Positions 8,196 through 17,691 of a stretch of 64,000 nucleotides of DNA are shown piece after piece. Origin of the DNA: Paracoccus alkenifer (GTDB taxonomy: Bacteria; Pseudomonadota; Alphaproteobacteria; Rhodobacterales; Rhodobacteraceae); the NCBI RefSeq assembly GCF_900108405.1, contig NZ_FNXG01000002.1, positions 62,001-126,000 of the forward strand, read 5' to 3'. The notes under the pieces are model-generated. The model did not search any database and was not told where the DNA came from. It worked only from the letters and a program-made list of their open reading frames with translations. Positions within the stretch are counted from its first letter, which is position 1; each line of letters opens with the position of its first letter. The position numbers were made by a program, and so were the translations under genes.

Positions 8196-8254
8196 GCTTC
8201 TTCCTTGTCCAAATATCCCGGGGGGCGGCGCATCGCGCGGCGGGGCAGAGCCCC
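8196..8254. repeat. Dispersed intergenic repeat, copy B, with hairpin
   Basis: The core at 8196-8225 reads GCTTCTTCC, then CCAAATATCCCGGGGG. A GGGGC-AGA-GCCCC hairpin follows at 8242-8254. It occupies the convergent gap between the SseB-like gene and ghrA and is the best match to the copies at 38723 and 61339. Confidence 0.7.
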
Positions 8255-8266
8255 ATCGGCGTGTCC

Positions 8267-9187
8267 TCAATATCCGCGCGCGCGATCCACGAGATGTAGC
8301 AGCGGCCGGCCGTCCATGGCGCGGCGCAGGTTTTCGGCGACGACCGGGGCGGCGGTGGAGCGGCGGGTCTCGGCGGCGACATGCGGGGTCACGGTCACGC
8401 GCTGGTGGCGCCAGAACGGGTGCGCGGGCGGCAGCGGCTCGGCGCGGAACACGTCCAGCACCGCGTGCCCCAGGCGGTTGCTGTTCAGTTCGGCCAGCAG
8501 CGCGTCGTCGTCCAGCACCGTGCCGCGGCCGGGGTTCAGCAGCACCGCCCCGCGCGGCAGCATCGCCAGCCGCCGCGCATCCAGCAGCCCGCGCGTCTGC
8601 GGCGTGTCGGGCAACAGCGAGATCAGCACCTCAGCCTGTCCCAGCGCCTGCGCCAGCGCGGCCGCGCCCAGCATCCGCACGCCCGGAACCGCGCGCCCCG
8701 AGGCCGACCAGCCGGTCACGGCGAACCCCACGCCGCGCAGCGCCGCGGCGACCGCCCGGCCCAGCTCTCCCATCCCCAGGATCGTGACCTTGCGGCCGGA
8801 CGCCAGCGGCGGCACCAGCGTATTGCGCCAGACGCCGTCCTGCCGGTAATGATCCATCCCCAGATGAAAGCGCATGGTCCAGCCCAGGCACCATTCCGAC
8901 ATGCCCTGCGCCAGTCCCGGATCGACCATCCGGCACAGCGGCTGGGTCAGGGTCTCGTTGCCCACGATCCGCTCGACCCCGGCCCACAGGCTTTGCACCA
9001 GCCGGGCGTTGGTAAAGGGGCGGAAATCCATCTCTTGCCCCCCCGCCGGATAGCCGGGCGCATAGATCACCGCGTCAAAGCCGGCCGGGTCGCCTTCGCG
9101 GCACAGCTCGATTTCCGGGCAGGCGGCGCGCAGGGCAGGGGCCCAGCGGTCCCAGGACGGCGGCGGAGCGGCAAAGAACACCCGCAT
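8267..9187 (-). CDS. ghrA: Glyoxylate/hydroxypyruvate reductase A-like 2-hydroxyacid dehydrogenase
   Basis: The 306-residue enzyme carries the nucleotide-binding motif VTILGMGELGRAVAAAL (GxGxxG) and the catalytic pattern of D-2-hydroxyacid dehydrogenases: an Arg in LLPDTPQTRG, NPGRGTVLDDDAL, the Glu region VFRAEPLP and His in VTPHVAAET. These reduce glyoxylate or hydroxypyruvate with NAD(P)H. The overall pattern (AGVERIV, GRKVTILGMGELG) favours the GhrA branch over SerA. It is translationally coupled to rodA (TGATG, 1-base overlap), so it is the last gene of the cell-shape operon. That placement is probably positional only. Confidence 0.85.
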   Translation of the reverse strand: MRVFFAAPPPSWDRWAPALRAACPEIELCREGDPAGFDAVIYAPGYPAGGQEMDFRPFTNARLVQSLWAGVERIVGNETLTQPLCRMVDPGLAQGMSEWCLGWTMRFHLGMDHYRQDGVWRNTLVPPLASGRKVTILGMGELGRAVAAALRGVGFAVTGWSASGRAVPGVRMLGAAALAQALGQAEVLISLLPDTPQTRGLLDARRLAMLPRGAVLLNPGRGTVLDDDALLAELNSNRLGHAVLDVFRAEPLPPAHPFWRHQRVTVTPHVAAETRRSTAAPVVAENLRRAMDGRPLLHLVDRARGY

Positions 9188-10329
9188 CAGCGCGGCCTGT
9201 TCACATGCGCGGATTGCACGATGCCGAACGCCATCAGCAGGATCATCAGTTGTGTCCCCCCATAGCTGACCAGCGGCAGCGGTGCGCCCACCACCGGCAT
9301 CAGCCCCATCACCATCCCCATGTTCACCGCGAAATACAAAAAGAACGTCCCCGCGATGCCCAGCGTCAGCAGGCTGGCGAAACGGTCGCGGTTGGTCAAC
9401 GCCGAATACAGGCAAAAAGCGATGATCAGCGCGTAAAGCGACAGCAGCGTGATCGAGCCGACAAAGCCGAATTCCTCGGCCAGCGAGGTAAAGATGAAAT
9501 CTGTATGCTTTTCGGGCAGGAAATTCAGCCGGCTTTGCGTGCCCTGCATGAAGCCGCGCCCCGACCAGCCCCCCGATCCCAGCGCGATCTGCGCCTGGGT
9601 GATGTTGTAGCCCGCGCCCAGCGGGTCGCTGCCGGGGTCCAGGAATGTGTCGATGCGGCGATACTGGTAATCATGGATCAGCTGCCAGTCGGTGCCGCGG
9701 CTTTTCAGCACCGCGAACACCAGCCCGGCCCCGCTGCCGATCACCACGGCGAAATACCACAGGCTGACGCCGGCCACGAACATCATCAGCGCGCCGCCCG
9801 CCACCAGCATCACCGAGGTGCCCAGGTCCGGCTGCGCCAGTACCAGCCCGGTCGGGATCAGGATCAGCAGCACCGGGATCAGCACCCACAGCGGCCGCGA
9901 CACCCTGCTTAGCCCCAGCCAGTCGTAATAGGCCGCCAGCACCAGAACCAGCGCGATCTTGGTGATCTCGGAGGGTTGCAGCTTGACGGGGCCGATATCC
10001 AGCCAGCGCTGCGCCCCCATGGCGTGGTGGCCGAACACGTCCACCGCCACCAGCAGCAGCAGGCACACCACATAGGCCGCCACGGAAATCGAGCGCCAGA
10101 ACCAGATCGGGGTGAACGCCAGCGCGATCATCGCCACCATGCCGACGACGAAACGTCTCATCTGCGGTTCGGCCCAGATCTCGGCCCGGCCGCCGGCAAT
10201 GGAATACAGCATCAGAAAGCCGGTCGCCGCGACCGCGGCCAGCAGGAACACCAGCGGCCAGCTGAGATACAGGATCTTGCGCCAGCCGGTCGGGGTCTGT
10301 TCGGATTTATAGTCGAGATAGCCGCTCAT
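9187..10329 (-). CDS. rodA: Peptidoglycan glycosyltransferase RodA (SEDS family)
   Basis: The 380-residue protein has about ten hydrophobic helices, characteristic of SEDS glycan polymerases. Recognisable motifs are GAQRWLDIGPVKLQPSEI, LVLAQPDLGTS, FLPEKHTDFIF and the C-terminal PLPLVSYGGTQL. It polymerises lipid II into glycan strands for side-wall growth together with PBP2 (mrdA), which is immediately upstream. The gene sits 46 bases after mrdA and overlaps ghrA by one base, inside mreB-mreC-mreD-mrdA-rodA-ghrA. Confidence 0.96.
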   Translation of the reverse strand: MSGYLDYKSEQTPTGWRKILYLSWPLVFLLAAVAATGFLMLYSIAGGRAEIWAEPQMRRFVVGMVAMIALAFTPIWFWRSISVAAYVVCLLLLVAVDVFGHHAMGAQRWLDIGPVKLQPSEITKIALVLVLAAYYDWLGLSRVSRPLWVLIPVLLILIPTGLVLAQPDLGTSVMLVAGGALMMFVAGVSLWYFAVVIGSGAGLVFAVLKSRGTDWQLIHDYQYRRIDTFLDPGSDPLGAGYNITQAQIALGSGGWSGRGFMQGTQSRLNFLPEKHTDFIFTSLAEEFGFVGSITLLSLYALIIAFCLYSALTNRDRFASLLTLGIAGTFFLYFAVNMGMVMGLMPVVGAPLPLVSYGGTQLMILLMAFGIVQSAHVNRPR

Positions 10330-10375
10330 CGTCCTGCCCGTTCCGCATCTGCCCGGATGCCGCCGCCCGCCGCCG

Positions 10376-12322
10376 TCACGCCCGCGCCCGCCCGTTGGTC
10401 TGCGGGGCAGGGGCCGGGGTCAGGTTCATCCGCGCGCGCATTTCCTCGATGGCGCCGCGCTGTCCCGCAGGATAGGCATCCAGCGGCGGCAGCCCTCCGG
10501 CCAGCGCGAACAGCAGGATGTCGCGGCCGATGGGGGCGGCCACGGTGCCGCCGCCGCCGCCATGCTCGACCACCACCGAAACCGCGTAGCGCGGCGCGTC
10601 AAAGGGCGCATAGCACACGAACAGCGCATGGTCGCGGCGATTCCACGGCAGCTGCTCGTTGCGGATCACGCCGCGGGCGCGTTCCGCCGCAGTGATGTTG
10701 CGCACCTGGCTGGTGCCGGTCTTGCCCGCCATGCGCCATTCCGGGGCCAGGATACGCGACCGCGCCGCGGTGCCGTGGCTGCCGTTCATCACCGCGTCCA
10801 TGCCGGCGCGGGCGGTGCGCAGATTGGCCTCGCGCAGGCCAAGGTCGTTGAAATCCGTTTCCGGCACCGCGGCCCCGTTCACCGCCCGCACCAGCCGCGG
10901 CGCCACCTCGCGCCCCGTCGCCACGCGCGCGGTCATCACCGCCAGCTGCAAGGGCGAGGCCAGCACGTAGCCCTGCCCGATCGAGGCGTTGATGCTGTCG
11001 CCCACCTGCCATTCCTGATCGTGGCGGGCGCGTTTCCAGGCGCGGTCGGGGGCGATGCCTTCGGCAATCGCGGACATCGGCAGTTCGTGGCGCACGCCGA
11101 TGCCAAGCCGGCGGGCCATTTCCGCCATCCGGTCGGCGCCGATCCTCTGCGCCAGCTCGTAATAATACACGTCGCAAGAGCGTTCGAGGCTGGCCACCGC
11201 CGCAACCGAGCCGTGGCCGCCCCTGCTCCAGCAGTGAAAGCGGCGGCCGGCGACGGTGGTGTGGCCGGGGCAGTAGAACCGCGAGCCGGCGTCGATCAGC
11301 CCCGATTCCAGCCCCGCCAGCAGCGGCACCATCTTGAAGGTCGAGCCGGGCGGATACACCCCCTGCACGGTCTTGTCGGCCAGCGGCCGGTGGTCGTGTT
11401 CCATCAGCGCGCGGTAATCCGGCCCGGAAATCCCCCGCACGAACAGGTTCGGGTCAAAGGTCGGGGCCGAGGCGCTGGCCAGGATATCGCCGTTCTGCAC
11501 GTCGATCACCACGGCGGCGGCGCTTTCCTCGCCCAGCCGCTGCACGGCGAAATTCTGCAAGGCCGCGTCGATGGTGATCTGCACGGTTTCGCCCTGCTGG
11601 CCCTCGATCCGCTCCAGCTCGCGCATCTCGCGGCCGGCGCTGTTGACCTCGACCCGGCGGGTGCCGGCCTTGCCGCGCAGGCGTTCCTCAAGCCGGGCCT
11701 CGACCCCCAGCTTGCCCAGCTGGAATTCGGGCAGCATCAGCACCGGGTCGGGGTCTTCCATCCGCGACAGGTCGTAATCCGAAACCGGGCCGACATAGCC
11801 CAGCACATGCGCGAAATCGCCCGCCCGCGGATAGCTGCGCGACAGGCCCGATTCGGGGCTGACACCGGGCAGGGCGGGCGCGTTGACCGCGATCGAGGCG
11901 AATTGTTCCCATGACAGCCGGTCGGCCACCACCACGGGGGTGATGGCGCTGCGCTTGCCGATCTCGGCTAGGACCGCCTCGATGGCGGTGTCGGTCATCG
12001 GGATCAGCTGGCGCAGGCGGGCCAGCACCAGTTCCGGGTCGCCGGCCTCTTCGCGGGTGATGGTGGCGCGGTAATTGGCCTCGTTTCCGGCCAGCAGCAC
12101 GCCGTTGCGGTCGTGGATCAGCCCGCGCGCGGGCGGCAGCAGCCGCAGCTTGATCGAGTTGCCGTCCGACAGCATCCGGAATTCATCGGCGCGGTCCAGC
12201 TGCATGGTCTTGAGCCGCCAGCCCAGCGTTGCCACCACCGCCGCCTGCACCGCACCCAGCATCAGCGCGCGACGGTTGATCGCGCGGTTGCTGTCGGTGA
12301 TGTCGCGGGCGGATTTCTTCAT
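10376..12322 (-). CDS. mrdA: Penicillin-binding protein 2 (peptidoglycan D,D-transpeptidase)
   Basis: The 648-residue class B PBP has an N-terminal membrane anchor (about residues 18-36), a pedestal domain and a transpeptidase domain. The catalytic STFK is at Ser327-Lys330. The second motif SCD is near residue 382 and KTGTS near 534. It cross-links the strands made by RodA in the elongasome and is the target of mecillinam-type beta-lactams. The C-terminus extends past the catalytic domain with a Pro/Ala/Arg tail. The gene follows mreD by 38 bases, which supports a single operon. Confidence 0.96.
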   Translation of the reverse strand: MKKSARDITDSNRAINRRALMLGAVQAAVVATLGWRLKTMQLDRADEFRMLSDGNSIKLRLLPPARGLIHDRNGVLLAGNEANYRATITREEAGDPELVLARLRQLIPMTDTAIEAVLAEIGKRSAITPVVVADRLSWEQFASIAVNAPALPGVSPESGLSRSYPRAGDFAHVLGYVGPVSDYDLSRMEDPDPVLMLPEFQLGKLGVEARLEERLRGKAGTRRVEVNSAGREMRELERIEGQQGETVQITIDAALQNFAVQRLGEESAAAVVIDVQNGDILASASAPTFDPNLFVRGISGPDYRALMEHDHRPLADKTVQGVYPPGSTFKMVPLLAGLESGLIDAGSRFYCPGHTTVAGRRFHCWSRGGHGSVAAVASLERSCDVYYYELAQRIGADRMAEMARRLGIGVRHELPMSAIAEGIAPDRAWKRARHDQEWQVGDSINASIGQGYVLASPLQLAVMTARVATGREVAPRLVRAVNGAAVPETDFNDLGLREANLRTARAGMDAVMNGSHGTAARSRILAPEWRMAGKTGTSQVRNITAAERARGVIRNEQLPWNRRDHALFVCYAPFDAPRYAVSVVVEHGGGGGTVAAPIGRDILLFALAGGLPPLDAYPAGQRGAIEEMRARMNLTPAPAPQTNGRARA

Positions 12323-12360
12323 CGCTTGGGGCTTATGGTTCGGGTTTCAGCGTGCAGGTT

Positions 12361-12906
12361 TCAGCGTTCGGGCCAGTTCAGTTCCGCGGGCGAGGGGCGA
12401 CGCAGCCCCAGCGGGTGCAGCACTGCCACCACCAGCGGATAGGCCGCGACGGTGGCAATCAGGCGCAGTATATCCTGCCCCAAGGGCGGCAGCGGCGCCA
12501 GTGTCGGCGGGACCAGAAACAGCGTGCGCAGCGTCCGCTCGGCCAGCACCATCAGCGCCATCAGCGCCGCCACCCGCAGCCACTCGACCACAAAACCCTG
12601 CGTGCGGCCGCGATGGGCGCCGCGGCGCAGGGTCTCGGCCGCAAGCACGGTGATCGCGGCGCCAAGCCCGGGCGGGCGAAACAGCAGGATATCGGCCAGC
12701 AGCGCCACCGCACCGATGGTCAGCGGCGGCACCTGCGCCGGGCGGCGCACCACCCAGGCCAGCGTCATCGCGGTCAGCATGTCGGGGCCTGGCACGCCGA
12801 TCCGCCCCGGCGCCAGCGGCAGCAGCGCCGCGACGATCAGCGCCAGCGCCAGCACCACATACAGCGACTGGCCGGCAAGCTGGCGCTGGCGGGCGGGGGA
12901 CAGCAT
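12361..12906 (-). CDS. mreD: Rod shape-determining protein MreD
   Basis: The 181-residue protein is strongly hydrophobic with about five to six membrane helices (VVLALALIVAALLPLAPG, TIGAVALLADILLF, LMALMVLAERTLRTLF). Sequence is poorly conserved in this family, so the call rests on topology, size and its position three bases after mreC and before mrdA. It links the MreB filament to the PBP2-RodA synthase in the inner membrane. The C-terminus WPER follows a Pro-rich stretch. Confidence 0.88.
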   Translation of the reverse strand: MLSPARQRQLAGQSLYVVLALALIVAALLPLAPGRIGVPGPDMLTAMTLAWVVRRPAQVPPLTIGAVALLADILLFRPPGLGAAITVLAAETLRRGAHRGRTQGFVVEWLRVAALMALMVLAERTLRTLFLVPPTLAPLPPLGQDILRLIATVAAYPLVVAVLHPLGLRRPSPAELNWPER

Positions 12907-12909
12907 CGC

Positions 12910-13839
12910 CTAGTCCGCCTGCGCGCCAGCGGACTGAGCCGGCGCCGGGACCGGCGCCGCGGGTAGGCTGGGTCCGATAAGGCCCGGCTCGGGCGGGCGG
13001 ATCAGCAGCCCGCTGTCGGCGATCTGTTCGGCCGGGTGGCTGCGCAGCACGCGCAGGAATTCAAGCCGCCCGTAATCCGCGGCCAGCCGCACCCGCATCC
13101 TGCGGTCCGAGGTCTGCACCGCCTGCCCGACCAGCAGCCCCGGCGGGAACAGCCCGCCGTCGCCGGATGTGATCACACGGTCGCCGGGCCGCACGTTTTC
13201 GGGGCTTTCCATGAAATCCAGATAGGGCAGGGCGGTGTTGTCGCCGGTCAGCAGCGCCTTTTGCCCCGAGGGCTGGATCGTCACCGGCAGCCGCGACGAA
13301 GGGTCGGTCAGCAGCATCACCCGGCTGGTCGTCTCGCCCACGCCGGAAATCCGCCCGACCAGCCCCAGCCCGTCCATGGTGGCCCAGCCGTCCAGAATGC
13401 CGTCGCGGGCGCCTCGGTTCAGCAGCACCGACTGGCGGAACGCGGTGCCGCTGTCGGTCAGCACCACCCCCGAGACGCTGGTCAGCGCCGGGTCCAGCCG
13501 CACGTTGTTCTGCGCCAGCAGCTTGGCGTTTTCCTGTTCCAGCTGCACCGCGGCTTCTTTCCAGGCGGTCATGCGCTGCAATTCGCGGCGCAGTTCCTGG
13601 TTTTGCGCGTAAAGCCGCCGATAGGACTGAAACCCGGAAACCATCCGGCTGGCCGCCGTCACCGGCGCCATCGCCCAGTCCAGCGAGGGCACGAAACGAT
13701 CCACGAAAGCCGCGCGCATCCGTTCCGCCCGCGGGCTGTCGATGCGCCAGAACACGAACACCGCCAGCAGCGACAGCACCAGCAGCGCCACCAGCACCCG
13801 CCGGACCGGGGTCGCATAGTCATAGCTGCGGCGCGCCAT
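12910..13839 (-). CDS. mreC: Rod shape-determining protein MreC
   Basis: The 309-residue protein has a short cytoplasmic N-terminus, one membrane helix (about residues 14-30, VLVALLVLSLLAVFVFW), a coiled coil (about 70-110, with ELRRELQRM) and a beta-rich periplasmic domain with the GVVLTDSG and NRGARDGILDGWATM patterns of MreC. It dimerises and activates PBP2. The C-terminus is an Ala/Pro tail of about 30 residues. It lies 8 bases behind mreB. Confidence 0.94.
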   Translation of the reverse strand: MARRSYDYATPVRRVLVALLVLSLLAVFVFWRIDSPRAERMRAAFVDRFVPSLDWAMAPVTAASRMVSGFQSYRRLYAQNQELRRELQRMTAWKEAAVQLEQENAKLLAQNNVRLDPALTSVSGVVLTDSGTAFRQSVLLNRGARDGILDGWATMDGLGLVGRISGVGETTSRVMLLTDPSSRLPVTIQPSGQKALLTGDNTALPYLDFMESPENVRPGDRVITSGDGGLFPPGLLVGQAVQTSDRRMRVRLAADYGRLEFLRVLRSHPAEQIADSGLLIRPPEPGLIGPSLPAAPVPAPAQSAGAQAD

Positions 13840-13847
13840 TGGCCGCC

Positions 13848-15149
<1,302 letters not shown>

Positions 15150-16751
15150 CTAGACCGTATACATGCTGATTGCCCTTGTGTCGGCATCGGGCGAGGTGCG
15201 TTCGCGGCGCACCTTGAGCCGGTTCAGCGCGCCCACATAAGCCTTGGCGCTGGCAAGGATCGTGTCCACGTCGGATGCCTGCCCGGTGGCGATGCGCCCG
15301 TCCTCTTCCATCCGGACGCTGACGGTGGCCTGGGCGTCGGTGCCCTCGGTCACGGCATGGACCTGGTAAAGCTGCAAGGTGGCGTGGTGTTCGAACATCG
15401 CATCGACCGCGTTGAAGGTCGCGTCCACGGGGCCGTCGCCCTGCCGGGTCTCGGTCAGCTCGGCATCGCCCACCACCATGGTCAGCGTGGCCATCGCAGG
15501 CTCGCCCCCGCCGCAGACGACGCGCAGCTTTTTCACCTGCAAATAGTCGCTGTCGGTGTTGGCGGCGCTGTCCTGCATCAGCGCGACCAGATCGTCGTCG
15601 TAGATTTCCTTTTTGCGGTCGGCCAGTTCCTTGAACCGCACAAATATATCCTTGAGCTGGTTGTCCCCCAGATCATACCCCAGATCGCCCAGCTTGGCGC
15701 GCAGCGCGGCGCGGCCGGAATGCTTGCCCATGGCGATATTGGCCTCGTTCAGGCCGATGTCGGCGGGGCGCATGATCTCGAAGGTCTCGACGTTTTTCAG
15801 CACGCCGTCCTGATGGATACCCGATTCGTGCAGAAAGGCGTTCTTGCCGACGATGGCCTTGTTGAACTGCACGGGGAAACCGGAAACCTGGCTGACCCGG
15901 CGGGAAATCCCCATGATCTTGCGGGTGTCGACGCCGGTGGTCCAGGGCATGATGTCGTGGCGCACCTTGAGCGCCATCACCACCTCTTCCAGCGCGGCGT
16001 TGCCGGCGCGCTCGCCCAGCCCGTTGATGGTGCATTCGATCTGGCGGGCGCCGGCCTCGACCGCGGCAAGGCTGTTGGCGGTCGCCATGCCCAGGTCGTT
16101 GTGGCAATGGGTGGAAAACACCACGCTGTCGGCGCCCGGCACCCGCTCGATCAGCATCCGGATCAGCGCCGCCGATTCGCGGGGCGCGGTATAGCCCACG
16201 GTGTCGGGGACGTTGATCGTGGTGGCCCCCGCCTTGATCGCGATTTCCACCACCCGGCATAGGTAATCATGTTCCGTCCGGGTCGCGTCCATCGCCGACC
16301 ACTGCACGTTGTCGCACAGGTTGCGGGCATGGGTCACGGTCTGGTGGATGCGGTCCGCCATCTGGTCCATGTCCAGATTCGGGATCGCCCGATGCAGCGG
16401 CGAGGTGCCGATAAAGGTGTGGATACGCGGGCGGCGGGCGTGTTTCACCGCCTCCCAGCAGCGGTCGATGTCGGGGATCTGGGCGCGGGCCAGCCCGCAG
16501 ATCACTGCGCTTTGCGCCTGTTTCGCGATTTCGCTGACGGCGGCAAAGTCGCCCTCAGAGGCGATGGGAAAGCCCGCCTCGATGATGTCCACGCCCATTT
16601 CGTCCAGCATCTGGGCGATTTCCAGCTTTTCGGCATGGGACATGGTGGCGCCGGGGGATTGTTCCCCGTCGCGCAGCGTGGTGTCGAAAATCAGCACCCG
16701 GTCGGAATCGCGGGCTGTCGTGGTGGCGGTGGTTGCGCTGGCAGAGGTCAT
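15150..16751 (-). CDS. leuA: 2-isopropylmalate synthase
   Basis: The 533-residue enzyme catalyses the first committed step of leucine synthesis, joining acetyl-CoA to 2-ketoisovalerate. Motifs seen are FDTTLRDGEQSPG at the N-terminus, the STHCHNDLGMATANSLAAVEAGA metal site (His-x-His), NGLGERAGNAALEEVVMAL and GKHSGRAAL. The C-terminal third, with the VVCGGGEPAM region, is the LeuA dimer/regulatory domain that binds leucine for feedback inhibition. It is monocistronic as seen here, preceded by a leucine-rich leader ORF and hairpin and followed by a strong terminator. Confidence 0.97.
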   Translation of the reverse strand: MTSASATTATTTARDSDRVLIFDTTLRDGEQSPGATMSHAEKLEIAQMLDEMGVDIIEAGFPIASEGDFAAVSEIAKQAQSAVICGLARAQIPDIDRCWEAVKHARRPRIHTFIGTSPLHRAIPNLDMDQMADRIHQTVTHARNLCDNVQWSAMDATRTEHDYLCRVVEIAIKAGATTINVPDTVGYTAPRESAALIRMLIERVPGADSVVFSTHCHNDLGMATANSLAAVEAGARQIECTINGLGERAGNAALEEVVMALKVRHDIMPWTTGVDTRKIMGISRRVSQVSGFPVQFNKAIVGKNAFLHESGIHQDGVLKNVETFEIMRPADIGLNEANIAMGKHSGRAALRAKLGDLGYDLGDNQLKDIFVRFKELADRKKEIYDDDLVALMQDSAANTDSDYLQVKKLRVVCGGGEPAMATLTMVVGDAELTETRQGDGPVDATFNAVDAMFEHHATLQLYQVHAVTEGTDAQATVSVRMEEDGRIATGQASDVDTILASAKAYVGALNRLKVRRERTSPDADTRAISMYTV

Positions 16752-16803
16752 GTCGCGTCTCTTGAATACTGTTGCTTCTGGGGTGGCCGGGCGCTGTGCC
16801 AGA

Positions 16804-16832
16804 CTGAGCGGCGGCCCGGCGGACCCGCTCAG
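16804..16832 (-). promoter_or_regulatory. Attenuator-like hairpin between leader peptide and leuA
   Basis: CTGAGCGG and CCGCTCAG form a perfect 8-bp stem around a 13-base GC-rich loop. On the minus strand the upstream arm contains the leader peptide stop codon (16829-16831), so a ribosome that finishes or stalls on the leucine codons would change whether the stem forms. No T-run follows, so it may act by Rho, by alternative pairing or on translation rather than as a simple terminator. Confidence 0.5.
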
Positions 16833-16867
16833 CGCAGCGTAAGAAGCAGCAGACCGCGGAGTTTCAT
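16829..16867 (-). CDS. Leucine leader peptide, MKLRGLLLLTLR
   Basis: The 12-codon ORF contains six leucine codons, four of them consecutive (CTG CTG CTT CTT). It lies 77 bases before the leuA start on the same strand, and an 8-bp inverted repeat begins at its stop. This is the classical layout of ribosome-mediated attenuation of leucine biosynthesis. The frame is open further upstream to an ATG at 16966, which would give a 45-residue peptide. That longer start would sit almost at the predicted transcription start and be leaderless. Confidence 0.65.
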   Translation of the reverse strand: MKLRGLLLLTLR

Positions 16868-16972
16868 CACCAGACGCCCGCCCGGCAGCGGGCAGGCGGC
16901 ACGCGCAGACGCGCCCGGGCGATGGCCGGGGGCAGGGGGCGTGGCATGGTGCAGGGTCCGCGTCATGCGGCG

Positions 16973-17000
16973 ACTATAACCCGAGTTTCATTCTTGAAAA
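16973..17000 (-). promoter_or_regulatory. Possible leuA promoter
   Basis: On the minus strand a TATAGT -10-like hexamer (16973-16978) lies 16 bases from a weak TTTTCA -35-like hexamer (16995-17000). The start would fall near 16966, about 100 bases before the 12-residue leader ORF. Only the -10 is convincing. Confidence 0.35.
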
Positions 17001-17057
17001 GGGGGCGCGGGTGGAAAATCGGGGCAATACAGGCTTGCCCCGGATCGCGGTTGCGGA

Positions 17058-17495
17058 TCAGGCCCCCTTGGGGCCGGCGGCGCCGACGCGGGGGAATTCG
17101 ATCTTGGGGCACCGATCCTGCACCACGGTCTTGCCCGCCGCGCGGGCCTTGTCCGCGGCCTGATCGTGCATCACCCCGATCTGCATCCAGATGGTTTTCA
17201 GCCCCGGCAGCGCGGCCAGCGCCTCGTCCACCACCGCGGGCACGGATTCCGAGCGGCGGAAGATATCGACCATGTTAACCGCGGCATCGGCGGGAATGTC
17301 GGAAAGCGTGGCATAGGTGGTCTCGCCCAGGATCTGCTCGCCGGCGTGGCCGGGGTTCACCGGGATGATTCGATAGCCCAGATTTTGCAGGTAATGCGCG
17401 ACCTCGTGGCTGGGACGCTCGGGCTTGGGCGACAGCCCCACCACGGCGATGTTGCGGGTTTGCGCGGCGATACGGGCGATATCGGGCTGGGTCAT
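17058..17495 (-). CDS. CoA-binding domain protein (YccU-like)
   Basis: The 145-residue single-domain Rossmann protein has NIAVVGLSPKPERPSHEVAHYL and RIIPVNPG near the N-terminus, and DIFRRSESVP and IWMQIGV in the middle. This is the pattern of the small CoA_binding_2 family (YccU). Members bind CoA or nucleotide and have no settled reaction. It is flanked upstream by a strong terminator, so it needs its own promoter in 17496-17524, or readthrough. Confidence 0.85.
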   Translation of the reverse strand: MTQPDIARIAAQTRNIAVVGLSPKPERPSHEVAHYLQNLGYRIIPVNPGHAGEQILGETTYATLSDIPADAAVNMVDIFRRSESVPAVVDEALAALPGLKTIWMQIGVMHDQAADKARAAGKTVVQDRCPKIEFPRVGAAGPKGA

Positions 17496-17524
17496 GCTGG
17501 TCTCCTCATCAGGGGTTCAGACAG

Positions 17525-17553
17525 AAAAAAGCGCCCGGTCGGGGACCGGGCGC
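17525..17553 (-). terminator. Strong intrinsic terminator
   Basis: GCGCCCGGTC-CCC-GACCGGGCGC gives a perfect 10-bp stem with a 3-base loop, followed by TTTTTT on the minus strand. It ends transcripts coming from the YHS gene or from the RNA candidate at 17525-17629. Confidence 0.93.
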
Positions 17554-17629
17554 AAGTCGCGGAACGAGGGACAGTGATCTGAACAAGACCGTTCCGTGGC
17601 CCTGTTCATGATGTAAATGTGCATCACTG
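17525..17629 (-). ncRNA. Candidate structured small RNA (intergenic, own terminator)
   Basis: On the minus strand, three nested signals occur between the YHS gene and the CoA-binding gene. First, an 11-pair stem (9 Watson-Crick plus 2 G-U pairs; arms 17598-17608 and 17580-17590) closes a 7-base loop, ACGGAAC. Second, an outer 7-bp stem, CAGTGAT/ATCACTG (17572-17578 and 17623-17629), surrounds it. Third, the loop segment CGGAACG is complementary to CGTTCCG just downstream (17560-17566), so a pseudoknot or switch is possible. A strong intrinsic terminator ends the unit. The 5' end and promoter are not defined. It could instead be a structured 3' UTR of the YHS gene, or a member of a known alphaproteobacterial sRNA family that I cannot check. 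Confidence 0.5.
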
Positions 17630-17691
17630 CCCTTGGGTTCCATACGCATACACGCAAAAGTGAGGATTTTCCCGCGGCGTCCATCCGGCCC

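Noticed and set aside
16829-16966. Calling the 45-residue leader as the main leuA leader peptide
   Set aside because: Its ATG would lie at or before the predicted transcription start with no ribosome site; the 12-residue leucine-rich ORF is the simpler call, and the long version is kept only as an alternative.
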